Below, piece by piece: positions 36,488 through 48,000 of a DNA stretch of 64,000 nt. Both the position numbers and the translations under genes were made by a program. This DNA is from Liolophura sinensis (lineage: Eukaryota; Mollusca; Polyplacophora; Chitonida; Chitonidae): the NCBI RefSeq assembly GCF_032854445.1, contig NC_088297.1, positions 26,219,915-26,283,914 on the forward strand, written 5' to 3'. The notes below the pieces were generated by a model. That model ran no database searches. It was given only the letters and a program-made list of their open reading frames with translations, and was not told where the DNA came from. Positions within the stretch are counted from its first letter, which is position 1; each line of letters begins with the position of its first letter.

Positions 36488-37547
36488 TGTTTAGCAAAGC
36501 TACTTAATTCGTCAGCGTTGTTGTCGACTTTGCACGTCCCTTTATGCTTTACGAGTGGTAACGGATGTCTGACTTGACGCTTGGATTTATTTGTAGAAGA
36601 TATACCATGAGTGACCCATTATATCAGTTTTGCTAAACAAGTGGTGTAATTTTCATTTGTTCCGAGCCTTTGGTGAGGAACGAAAGAAAGTTACATCATG
36701 AATTTAACAAATTTGACATAATGGGTCACGAATTGCATATCCTATTTATCCCATAATTTATATGGAACGGATGCAGGTGGTTGATAAGATAACTTGTTTG
36801 TTTGTTTTGACAACTATGTAAAGCGGAGTCGTACTGATATCGATGTACAATGTATGTGAAGCGGAGCCGAGCCACACATTTAACTAAATATAGTTCTAGA
36901 AGACTGAGGTAATCTGTGGTTTTCTTTAACAGAAAACATAACACCGTCCATTGATGTGCTTTAAGAGGACGAGCTTTGATTTTTGTCGAAAATATCATAA
37001 TTCATAACCGCTAATTTATCAAAAAATTTTGGCTTCAGAACTGTGCTGTGATCTAAATCTAGGTCATGTCTCTATGACAACTGACGTCACGCAATGGCTT
37101 GCAGGCTGCGAGAAGCGGGGATTTCAAAAACTGCACTGAACGAAATATTCTAATTTAGGCTTTTATTACGAACAGTCCAACTCAAAAACTTATTTGCTGG
37201 TGTCATTATGCTTCATGGAACTTGAAGAGTGCAATGTCTACGTGATGTTGAATCAAAGGGTCACAGTGACACCGATTATCGTGTTCGATGTGGTAACTAG
37301 AATAGACTAGATCTAAGAGCAATCTTGAGGTACATCAGTTGCAGATAAGTGCATACACATATTTGGTGTATCAACTCTTTGGTGCTCTACAAAGGTAAGG
37401 TAAATTTGTAGGTTTTTAATTTCGGGAAAATGTGATATCGAGGCATGCTGCTGTCGTTGACGACTGTTCACTGTTTGTGAGTGCCTTAGGGCTTACAGCG
37501 TCAAGCGCTTCATTTCCTTTCAACGACCTTTGCTATTTTTTACATTT
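36488..37547. other. Intergenic stretch without a recognised feature
   Basis: I see no gene, RNA or clear repeat here. Confidence 0.5.
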
Positions 37548-37820
37548 CGGGCCCTCCGTGGCTTAGTTGGGTAGCGCGCTGGCGCATCTTAATGACCTAG
37601 TATCCTCTCACCAAAGCGGTCTCTGTGAGTTCAAGTTTAGCTCTTGCTAACTTCCTCTCCGACCATATGTGGAAAGTTCTTACATAACCTGCGAATGGTC
37701 GTGAGTTTCCAACGGGCTCTGCCCAGTTTCCTCCCATCACAATGCTGGCCGCCGTCGTATAAGTGAAATATTCCTGAGAACGTCGTAAAACACCAATGAA
37801 ATAAATCAATAAATAAATTT
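37548..37820 (+). mobile_element. tRNA-headed SINE, plus orientation, full length
   Basis: The head is CCTCCGTGGCTTAGTTGGGT (box A) and GTCTCTGTGAGTTCAAGTTT (box B region). The body is CGAATGGTCGTGAGTTTCCA and GGGCTCTGCCCAGTTTCCTC, and the tail is GTCGTAAAACACCAATGAAA with AATAAAT repeats. Same family as 31366-31618 on the other strand. Confidence 0.85.
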
Positions 37821-38308
37821 TCACATTCGTGAAGATAATGTTTATGCCTATACAGCGTAGGCGGTTAAATCAGAGCAACGACGATTGTGCGGTGGTTGGC
37901 ATATTATAAGAAAAGACAGCAAGAAATATAACCTTATTCACGTAGGTAAAATGGTGAAACAGATTTCAACAGCAACGCACTAGGCATAAATCTGAAATTC
38001 TAGAAAGGCCATTGGATAGGCTATGGTATAAAACCGGAACACGATGTCACATCATTCGTACCCGACGCATTTTGGCTGTAGACAAAACAGGATTCACGTC
38101 AAGTCATCAGAAAATGCTGGGCTTAGGAATTAAAAAGATAACTCGCGTCTAATTGGTTACAGCAGATAACATGTTTGAGCTCTCAAAGCTGTGCAAGTTT
38201 TGATAATATTTACCTATATCTTGGAAACACATCATTAAAATATAAAAGTACGCTTTTAAAGCTTGACGTGGAATAATTTATCGATTCATGTATACATTCC
38301 GTTTGGCT

Positions 38309-38395
38309 GGGAGCTCCGTGGTCAAATGGTTAGCCTGTTAGCGCAGTACAATACCTCTCGCCAATGTTGTTGTGTGACTTTAATCTTTACGTCGA
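38309..38395 (+). mobile_element. SINE head fragment
   Basis: GGGAGCTCCGTGGTCAAATG ... GCGCAGTACAATACCTCTCG and TGTTGTGTGACTTTAATC match the tRNA-like head of the SINE family. The body and tail are missing. Confidence 0.55.
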
Positions 38396-38424
38396 AGCAG
38401 ACATTTGCATGCCAGTCGTCAACC

Positions 38425-38705
38425 AAAATGGACGTTCCAGGTCAATATTTGCAGGGACAATTCCCAAAACGACGTTTAACACAAACCACTAAAGAACTTA
38501 GAAGTGTATAAACTAGGAAATTAGGGCGGAATCATGCGAAAGGAAGCAGTCAACAGTTTTCAATGATGTTGGGAAAACGCAAGATATGTTACGGGCGAAT
38601 GAGAAAAAGCAGTATTCAAATCATGTACCATGCTAGTGTATAAGTTGACCATAATAAAATATGTTTCTCGGTTGCGCTTTAATTGCAACTGTTCATACAT
38701 CTAAG
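38425..38705 (+). repeat. Dispersed repeat family C, first copy
   Basis: Segments such as ACAGTTTTCAATGATGTTGG, GCGAATGAGAAAAAGCAGT and AAATCATGTACCATGCTAGT align in order with 52990-53310 (ACAGTTTTCAGCGATGATAG, AATAAAAACAGTTTCCAAAT, GTATACCTTTGCTAGCTTAA). No coding content is seen. Confidence 0.45.
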
Positions 38706-39377
38706 GTGACGATCTAATTCAACACGATGAGTACCCAGCCCCGAGTTAAGCGGTATTAGACACAACCATGAAGCAGAGTGCCAGAGAATCTGGACGCTCT
38801 GTTCATAGTTACTTACAAGAGAATTATACTCATTGTAAAATTTAAAAATCTTAGAGTGATGACCAGTTTTATTAAACACCGATACAATACGTGATGAAAT
38901 GTTATTAGTTACATCTTTGTGAGACGGCAGTAAAGAGAATGCACAAATCTCAAGTGAATAAAGTGACCTTATGTGGTACATACATTTGAGCTTCTCGTAT
39001 TTCAGTCAGATGTTTGAGGTTTTTAAGAATCGACGTTCAGTTGATGCCAAAATATTCGGCAGTTGCACAACAATACTTTTTCCAAAATGACTGTATTTCT
39101 AATAGTGCATTTGTTAATAGAGTAGATACAAGTTTCCTGATACAGCTTCCCGACCCCGCAATAAAGCGAGCTTTATATGGGGATTTATGTAACACCGATT
39201 AAGTTCTGGTTAATCGGTGTGACGAGAAGGTACGGGTATACTCCTGCGATTGACAAAGGACTCATGTTGTTTAAATAGCGCCTCCAGAGTAAAGGCCGCT
39301 GTAGAATACGTTGATGTTGAGACAGTTGTTACAGTGATTTTAAGCTACCCTACAAGAATCTGAGCAGTAATAGTAAC

Positions 39378-39541
39378 AAGTCCATCTCATGCTGGCTGTT
39401 TTTGCGATCTTACGTATAGACATGTCTGCCAGGAACCTCTGAACAGTTTCCTCCCACTATATTGTTGGCCAACATCGTGTATATAAGAGAAATAGTCTTG
39501 AGTACGGTGTTAAACACCAATTAAATAAGTAAATAAATAAA
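39378..39541 (+). mobile_element. SINE 3' part, plus orientation
   Basis: CTCATGCTGGCTGTTTTTGC, CAGTTTCCTCCCACTATATTG and TTGAGTACGGTGTTAAACACC with AATAAATAAA tail match the body and tail of the SINE family. The head is missing. Confidence 0.7.
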
Positions 39542-41433
39542 CTAGGTTACCAGTAATAGTTTGGGCAAGTTTTTGTCTTTAATTGATTCAGATAGAAAAG
39601 GATTTATTGGATATAAATCCGTCAGGTTTGTGGGTGGTACAAACCGGAGTAAAGCCCGGAGTAAAGCACCACCCTCCGCAAAACTTGTCAAAACTCCAAC
39701 AAGAGATCTGTGGAGATGTTGGGGGAAGTTTCACATAGTAATCTTATTCAACACTGTGCCTGCACGACCACTGTCCTCTCGTCAGGACACTCCGTCCATA
39801 TTTACTCACAAGAGAATTACAAACCTATGCTCAGTGTAAAATTTAACAATATTACCTGTTGAAGTCGGTTGATGCAATATCATTGACACAACAGATTTTG
39901 TAGTAAGCCACAATATAACTTGTTAGTCGTGTAATATGGCTTTATTTTTGCAGTGTTGTCACCAACACTGAACCAGCCCGACTGCATAATCTCCCCAGAG
40001 TATAAGAACTCTAGCTGGGACATAGTGTTCAAGCACGGCACACTGATATGTGTTCTGTGATACTTTACGCATACGTGTGCTGGATTGTATCTACGGTGTC
40101 AGTGCTAGCTCAGGTTAAATATTCAAGTCTATACCCCAGGTATGTAGAGTAGGGCTACGGACGGACAGAGAGAAGGCTTGTCTATTTCATCACAGGTAGG
40201 ATAAATACGGGATGTAACAGGTCGACCATCTAATATGGGTGAAGGCGGTAGAAAATGAGCCCCCCAGGCAAATTTTCTCTTGATAATAGCTAGCTAACAA
40301 TTCTGATTTTAAAATAGGAAGATATATTAATTTGTTTGGGTTTGAAACTGCAGGCCTAGGTATTTCGCCTGAGCCTTAATTTTAAGCTAGAAGCTTTTGG
40401 CCGATCAGCATTTATTTTTATTCGGAAATGTTCTCCATTACTTTTCCTCCAAAGTGATCGACTTTAATTTACCTTTTTGTACTAAAGGGATATACTATAT
40501 TCGAACAGCCAGTAGCCGACAGGTCTAGACGCAATCTGAAACTGTCCTGTATATGGTCAATACATAGAAAGGCAAACTGTTTGGTCAGTTGACTGAAGCA
40601 CATGGACAACGCAATGTTAAGAGTAGCTCTGTACTGCGATAAGCATTAGTGTGCTGGTATGACAGCACTAGTGTACTAGTCCGCACATTTCGGCAAGTCA
40701 AGGTTTTAGTGGCAACCACTAACCAGGTACGTGCGATGGATGGGCGTAAGGCGGACAAGGGACAGTAGGTCTAACAGAATCGAAATTGAAGGCCACCCAA
40801 GCCTTTGTGAGTATCCGGGATAAGGTAGAATGATCCAAGGCTTAAATGCTACTTGAAAAATGTGTCTTGTCTAACTGACAACCAATACGGCGTGTTTTGT
40901 TTAAAAAAATAATGTCGTGGAGGTCGCGTAAATTGGGCCCGGTATAACCTCCCGTAACTTACTTGTTTATATATAATCAGTCCGAGACCTCCGTCTAAGA
41001 GTGGCTCATATATACTGATACGCGGCGACCGCGAGCCACCCTTAGCCTGAGAGTTGTCTGCGCCCGATTTCGGTATATTGCTTACGAAGAACTACCCTCT
41101 CGCTCAATTTCGATGCATGCGCATAAGATTCGCCCTGAATAGGGGGCTACACATAAAGGACGGCAATTCTGAAAGCTAAAATATTTACGCACATCGTGCC
41201 ACAATCGCTACTAGCATTTACATCCCCATTCTCCTGTAAATCTTCGCTGAAGTCGAAAATACGGGTATATTCAGCAGGTCGCCACGCGCTGGCATGTTTT
41301 TAAAATCTGGGTCAGCGAGGTGCACATGCGCAGCAGGGGGTTACCGTTCCGTGATGTCATACTATGAAATTTACACTGATACTCGAAGTCATATATGCCT
41401 TCAATCTAACATGTGATAGAACACGGATAAAGG
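39542..41433. other. Intergenic stretch; one hairpin
   Basis: No gene is recognised. An inverted repeat CTAAGAGTGGCTC (40995-41007) / GAGCCACCCTTAG (41033-41045), 12 of 13 paired with a 25-base loop, is the only structure I note. Confidence 0.45.
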
Positions 41434-41590
41434 TTTAATAAATGTTTAATAAAGGTTTTGAAAAGACCACAGATGGATGCAGTCACGGCGATACTTTCCA
41501 ATACAAGTGTATTTTGCCATCTCCCAACTGGGTTTGGGAAAAGTTACGGTTTCATCCTCCCACCACTTATTTTGGACGAGATAGGTATGA
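41434..41590 (+). pseudogene. RecQ-like DEAD/DEAH helicase motif I fragment
   Basis: The plus frame reads LKRPQMDAVTAILSN..., then LPTGFGKSYGFILPPLILDE. This matches the start of a RecQ-type helicase core: the Q-motif-like LKRPQ, Walker A PTGFGKS, and the following hydrophobic helix. A potential donor (ATAGGTATGA) follows the match. No start codon precedes it in frame (TAA at 41428-41430), and no further helicase motifs are seen in the window. It is either a lone exon of a larger gene or a fragment carried by a transposon. Confidence 0.45.
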
Positions 41591-41638
41591 TTTTATCCAT
41601 TATAATTTATACACACCTGAATAATAGATATCCCCATC

Positions 41639-42052
41639 TTACCAAGCGGTAATGAAAAATAATATGCAATTTTTTTTCCTTTTTTTTTCACATGCCATAT
41701 CAACTTTTCTTCTTTTCCGCATGTAGGGGCTCTTCGCTGGCGTCGACAATGTACTGGTTGTAATTCTTTTTAATTCGACGTATCCCCTACATTCCATCCT
41801 TTCCAGAAATTGACATTCTGACGACTTGCCAACTGTTGCTTTCAACAGCAAATGGCACACGAATCGTCTTGCATGATGTCGTTTCTGGACTTCTGGCGTA
41901 CATGCCACATCCTTCGGCAAAAAACTATCGAGGCCTTCACGCACCGTAATGCCTGTGGTACCCAATTTGGAATGGAACAGATTTCGAGGGTGACCCTCCT
42001 TTTTCACTGCGAATTTAATCTGACAGTTTGCACAAACTGTGGGGTCCGTCAT
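41639..42052 (-). CDS. Unrecognised 137-codon reading frame with CxxC and basic NLS-like segment
   Basis: The frame begins MTDPTVCANCQIKF and has a Cys pair (CANC) near its N terminus, a segment HHARRFVCHLLLKA, further Cys residues, and TPAKSPYMRKRRKV, which looks like a nuclear localisation signal. The last ~20 residues are low-complexity and probably intron. The layout of a small Cys motif then a basic tail resembles first exons of zinc-binding nuclear proteins, some of them transposon-linked, but I do not recognise the family. It converges on the helicase fragment. No later exons were found. Confidence 0.35.
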   Translation of the reverse strand: MTDPTVCANCQIKFAVKKEGHPRNLFHSKLGTTGITVREGLDSFLPKDVACTPEVQKRHHARRFVCHLLLKATVGKSSECQFLERMECRGYVELKRITTSTLSTPAKSPYMRKRRKVDMACEKKRKKNCILFFITAW

Positions 42053-42445
42053 TTTGCACCATAGCCTTCTATCAAATTCGCGTCTCCTCGGTCACATGGC
42101 TTTGTGCCTGTCAGAACTGACAAGCCAGTTCGTCAAAACATAGTGACGTAATGAAAGGTCAACCACGGATGCGCATGGGCGGGCAGCTATAACACGGTTT
42201 AGTAGGTCAGAATGTCGACATGGCATGTCAGCGTAAATCACAGCTATGAATTATCATAGATTTACTGGTCGTAAAGGCTACAGAATGTGGGAAAACTTGG
42301 CAGAAGAAAACAGGATGACTCGGTGAACATTGGAGATTTGCCCTGTTAATGCATGTTTTGGTACATGTTGCACGGATTTTTTGTTGCACGTAGTTCCTCC
42401 GCGCTAGGCTGTTCTTACATACCACTGTTTTAACCTGGATGACTC

Positions 42446-42493
42446 CTCGGCTGTGATCTACGCCTAACCCCATATTAAAAGATCACAGCCGAG
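42446..42493. repeat. Perfect 13-bp inverted repeat
   Basis: CTCGGCTGTGATC (42446-42458) and GATCACAGCCGAG (42481-42493) are exact reverse complements with a 22-base loop. Confidence 0.8.
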
Positions 42494-43046
42494 ACCCCTG
42501 GCTAATATATAATCAGACCTGCAATCCCATGAACAGCTGGTGAAAACGAAGTTGGTTTTGTCTTTGTTGATGTTTCGTGTGCTAATATTTATAACTTGCA
42601 ACCCATCACAGTTGATTTGAAATTGTATGTTTGCAGCGCGACTTTTGGCGTAGACACTACAACTATTAATGCATGTAAGAGATAGCTTGATGGTTGGCAT
42701 AGGGGCCCATATTTATTTTGTGTCAGGCTAAACTATATTTAGGCTATATACATCATTATCGGTAACAATCCCAGCTCTGCTTAAGACGTATCACAGACGC
42801 GCTTCAAAGTGCGAGGTCACGTAATAGCTACGCTACTGTAGTCTGTGTACGAGCCACACGTAGTCGTCCCAGTGAGTAGGCCTACAGGTTCATGTCATCA
42901 GTTATGAGACGGGCGACCAATGGTCTGTACGGAATTGGGTCACGTTATCTATTTGACCTCTGACCCGCTAATTGGCCTCCCACTTTACGTCATCAAGGAG
43001 AACACCTGGCCAGTTACACGCAAATAATTATAACAAAAGGTTCGTG

Positions 43047-43218
43047 GTCTGAGTGATGCTAGAATATGTTCTGCTGTTGCAACAGATTATTCTGTTAAAA
43101 ATGGCACACTTATTTTTTAATTAAACAGTAAGGGTGCTATTAAACTAACAGGATATTGTGTTGAATATGACACAGTATTATGTGATGATAACAAGATACA
43201 TTCTAGCATCACTAAGAC
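43047..43218. mobile_element. MITE-like element with ~22-bp terminal inverted repeats
   Basis: The left end GTCTGAGTGATGCTAGAATA and the reverse complement of the right end, GTCTTAGTGATGCTAGAATG, match at 18 of 20 positions. The interior is AT-rich and non-coding. Superfamily unknown. Confidence 0.55.
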
Positions 43219-43277
43219 AAGAAACTTTCTGTTAAAATGAAATAATTAAATATTTTTTTTTAGTGTAGCTGTGGTCG

Positions 43278-43415
43278 TTTCAGGGAATGGAAAGGCCCTT
43301 CTCCACCCCTTGTTTCTCACAATGCGTATTTTTCAGGGATGGAAATGCCCTTCTCCACACCTTGTTTGTCACAATGCGTATTTTTCAGGGATGGAAATGC
43401 CTTTTCCACCTCTGT
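43278..43415 (+). repeat. 62-bp tandem repeat, about 2.3 units
   Basis: CAGGGATGGAAATGCCCTTC and TCACAATGCGTATTTTT recur about every 62 bases. Confidence 0.85.
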
Positions 43416-43489
43416 GAAATTTAATGACAACTTAACACGATACATTTGAACAATTTAGAGTTAAATATGTTATTGGTCTGCCAGCCCCA

Positions 43490-44115
43490 TCCGTTTGATG
43501 GCCACCATCGGTTTGCTATTCGTCATTAGTGTGCGTCAGTGTGCCATTCTTCCTCTCTGTGCCAGTCGTTGTCCGTGTGATAGCTGTCATCCGTCATTAT
43601 TGTGCCTCAGTGTGCCGTCCGTAATCTGTGTGCCAGCTGTTGTCCGCGTGATAGCCGTCATCCGTTATAGAGTGCCTCAGTGTGTCATCCGTTCTCTGTG
43701 TGCCAGTCGTTGTCCGTGTGATAGCCGTTATCCGTCATTGTGTGCCTCAGTGTGCCATTCTTCCCCTGTGTGCCAGTGGTTGTCCGCGTGATAGCCGTCG
43801 TCCGTAATTAGTGTGCCTCAGTGTGCCGTCCGTCCTCTGTGTGCCAGTTGTTTTCCGTGTGATAGCCGTCATCCGTCATAGTGTGCCTCAGTGTGCCATC
43901 CGTTCCCCGTTGTCCGTGTGATAGCCGTCATCCGTCATTAGTGTGCCTCAGTGTGCCATTTTTCCTCATTGTGCCAGTTGTTGTCCGTGTGTTATCCGTC
44001 ATTAGTGTGCCTCAGTGTGCCATTCTTCCTCTGTGTGCCAGTTGTTGTCCGTGTGATAACCGTCATCCGTGTGCCACCCGTCATCTGTGTAGCCTTGTGC
44101 CACCCGTGGTGTTTC
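43490..44115 (+). repeat. ~70-bp minisatellite, about 9 units
   Basis: Units contain GTGTGATAGCCGTCATCCGT followed by GTGCCTCAGTGTGCCATTC and CTCTGTGTGCCAGTTGTTGTC. Units are diverged, with indels, and read in several overlapping frames without coding value. Confidence 0.9.
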
Positions 44116-44429
44116 AACGGTTATCCGAAAAAGGAAATTTCTGTGGGTACAATATAATTAAGAAATAGTGATTGTTGTTGATTTTAGACTGGTAAATGTG
44201 GAAGAGTTAGAACGAGGCGCCACAGGTGTCCGAGGTCTAAAATGTCAACTCTTCCACGTTTGAAATGGTGTTGTCCAGTGTTGAATTTTGTGACACGAGT
44301 GGTGACACGAGCCTCTGATTTTCGACCCGTTGACGTTCAACGTTGTATGTAGTTGGAAAATCCAAAGTATAATAGAATTTATCATAATAGCCATTTCCAC
44401 GATAGCAATTAACACCAAGACCAAACCAT

Positions 44430-44597
44430 ACTCTGTGGCGGAGTGTTTAGGGTGTTAGCGCAGCATCGTAACTCAGCAGCTATCATCTATGATGTGAGTT
44501 CTAGGCCAGCTAATGCTGGCTTCCTCTCCGGTCGTACGTGGGATGATCTGCCGGCAGCCTACGAATGGTCGTTGTTTTTTCCCGGGCTCACAAGGTG
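44430..44597 (+). mobile_element. SINE 5' part, plus orientation
   Basis: The head TGGCGGAGTGTTTAGGGTGT ... ATGATGTGAGTTCTAGGCCA and body CTTCCTCTCCGGTCGTACGT, CTACGAATGGTCG and CCCGGGCTC match the family. The tail is lost. Confidence 0.7.
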
Positions 44598-45004
44598 CAG
44601 TATTAATATATGTGCGCCCGTGAAGCGCTGTTGTACGCATGGCCACTTAAAACGGACTGGAAAAAGCATTTTGTAATACTGTTCGAAAAGTGCGGCTCGG
44701 CTTTGAAGTTCCTTTTCTCGTCCATTGATGATCATTTCGGGTACAAGCTGGATTGGTCGTTGTTTTCTTGTATTGTCTTGTATAGTTCCAGAGTGCAACG
44801 TTATAACAGTTCGGGAGTTAATCATCGTCTCTAGGACAGTAAGTAACAGTGAACTACTACACAACTTTGGCTGGAATAAACGGGTATGGTTCAGCGCTGA
44901 AAGAAATTAAAAATGTAGGTACAGCGTTAAGTTGAGATATTCAATTTGTTTAATCACAAAGCTGTTTCTTACTAATCCTCAGTGTCAGCCTGAGAGAGAT
45001 AGTG

Positions 45005-48000
45005 ATGGCCACAAGATGGGGAATCTGTGGGGCGGGGAAAATCAGCAGCGATTTCACCAACAGCCTGACGTCACAGCCAACTACGGAGCATCAGGTACGC
45101 ATGCGTGGCTGCAAAGGCGATTGCATACGCCATTTGTCATGGAAACAACCTGAAATAAACGTACATGAACATTTTTAAGTTTTCAGGACTCGTATGTAGA
45201 AATTTGAGCGGCGTTGAGTCATTTTCATATGGTATTTTGTAAGATAAAGCATATTGCGAAAGGTAGACATATCAGCAATGCGGAATATAGTATATGTGTG
45301 GTATTTAGATTAGTGAGGCGGAATGTAGTATATGTGTGGTATTAGGATTACTTTGGCGGAATGTAGTATATGTGTGGTATTTAGATTACTGAGGCGGAAT
45401 ATAGTATATGTGTGGTATTTAGATTACTGAGGCGGAATGTAGTATATGTGTGGTATTAGGATTACTGAGGCGGAATGTAGTATATATGTGGTATTAGGAT
45501 TACTGAGGCGGAATGTAGTATATGTGTGGTATTAGGATTACTTTGGCGGAATGTAGTATATGTGTGGTATTAGGATCACTGAGGCGGAATGTAGTATATG
45601 TGTGGTATTTAGATTACTTTGGCGGAATGTAGTATATGTGTGGTATTTAGATTACTGAGGCGGAATGTAGTATATGTGTGGTATTTAGATTACTGAAGCG
45701 GAATGTAGTATATGTGTGGTATTAGGATTACTGAGGCGGAATGTAGTATATGTGTGGTATTAGGATTACTGAGGCGGAATGTAGTATATGTGTGGTATTA
45801 GGATTACTGAGGCGGAATGTAGTATATGTGTGGTATTAGGATTACTTTGGCGGAATGTAGTATATGTGTGGTATTAGGATTACTGAGGCGGAATGTAGTA
45901 TATGTGTGGTATTTAGATTACTTTGGCGGAATGTAGTATATGTGTGGTATTTAGATTAGTGAGGCGGAATGTAGTATATGTGTGGTATTTAGATTACTGA
46001 AGCGGAATGTAGTATATGTGTGGTATTTAGATTACTGAAGCGGAATGTAGTATATGTGTGGTATTTAGATTAGTGAGGCGGAATGTAGTATATGTGTGGT
46101 ATTAGGATTACTTTGGCGGAATGTAGTATATGTGTGGTATTTAGATTACTGAGGCGGAATGTAGTATATGTGTGGTATTAGGATTACTTTGGCGGAATGT
46201 AGTATATGTGTGGTGTTTAGATTACTGAAGCGGAATGTAGTATATGTGTGGTATTGAGATTACTGAGGCGGAATGTAGTATATGTGTGGTATTAGGATTA
46301 CTGAGGCGGAATGTAGTATATGTGTGGTATTAGGATTACTTTGGCGGAATGTAGTATATGTGTGGTGTTTAGATTACTGAAGCGGAATGTAGTATATGTG
46401 TGGTATTGAGATTACTGAGGCGGAATGTAGTATATGTGTGGTATTTAGATTACTGAGGCGGAATGTAGTATATGTGTGGTATTTAGATTACTTTGGCGGA
46501 ATGTAGTATATGTGTGGTATTTAGATTACTGAGGCGGAATGTAGTATATGTGTGGTATTTAGATTAGTGAGGCGGAATGTAGTATATGTGTGGTATTAGG
46601 ATTACTGAGGCGGAATATAGTATATGTGTGGTATTAGGATTACTTTGGCGGAATGTAGTATATGTGTGGTATTTAGATTACTGAGGCGGAATATAGTATA
46701 TGTGTGGTATTTAGATTACTGAAGCGGAATGTAGTATATGTGTGGTATTTAGATTAGTGAGGCGGTATGTAGTATATGTGTGGTATTAGGATTACTTTGG
46801 CGGAATGTAGTATATGTGTGGTATTTAGATTAGTGAGGCGGAATGTAGTATATGTGTGGTATTTAGGCTTCTGATTGGAACAGTAAGAACGAGCACATGT
46901 CGTGGAGAAATAGTTTAGTCAGAACTATCCTGGAGCCGATACTACAAAGATATCTGTGACCTTAGTCAAAACTTAAACGTTGTCACAAATGTTTAGTTCA
47001 GTAATGCAACAAGAAATTTTCACACGTTTGTGTTACATATATCATTGATGAAGTGATCAAAATTATATTTTACAAGTGTAAAGTAATATTTCAAATTTTT
47101 GACCGAAGTCAAAACTGGCTTTGTGGAATCGATTCCAGTTTCTGAAGATTACTGGGTTTGTCACATAGTGTCGAAAAATGACGATAATCCAGAGGACAAA
47201 GAAACCAACTTGATCCAGTGATGTTTTTTTGGGATTACAGGTGGTGGCTGTGGCAGCCCGGAAGTTAGACAGAGCCCAGGAATTTGCCTCGGATCACAAC
47301 ATTTCGCAAGCCTACGGTTCTTATGAGGAAATGGCAAAAGACCAAAATGTTGGTTAGTACCAGTCACAAACCAGTCTACAGTGAACTGCTTTCTGGTTTC
47401 CCCCCCAATAATTCAACAACCACATACTGGATAGTAATACTAGTAACGCATGAACTTACGTGAGAATGCCCTTCAGCCACCTCCGGATGATCTTACGTAA
47501 GAATGCCCTTCAGCCACCTCCGGATGATCTTACGTAAGAATGCCCTTCAGCCACCTCCGGATGATCTTACGTGAGAATGCCCTTCAGCCACCTCCGGATG
47601 ATCTTACGTGAGAATGCCCTTCAGCCACCTCCGGATGATCTTACGTGAGAATGCCCTTCAGCCACCTCCGGATGATCTTGCGTTTTCCCGGTTTCCTCCC
47701 ACCTCACTGCTGGCCCCAGTGGTATAAGTGGAATTTTCTTGAGTAAGGCGTAAAAAACACCAACAAAATAAATAAATAAAGTGCGGTTTATTTCAGCTAG
47801 ATAGCTCTTCTGTAAGCACTAGCCTACTCATCCGGAACACTGTTACTCAGCTATTCATTATTTTACAAATGTGGTGTATATCGGCACCGTAGCGCAACGT
47901 AATAACCCAGGAGCCTCTCACCAATGCAGTTGCTGTGAGTTCAAGTCCATATATATATAGGCACCATCCATCCAGAGCAGTGTTTATCAGCTCTTCATTA

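Noticed and set aside
43490-44168. Valine/cysteine-rich frames over the 70-bp array
   Set aside because: Frame changes between units and several frames are open at once; repeat by-product.
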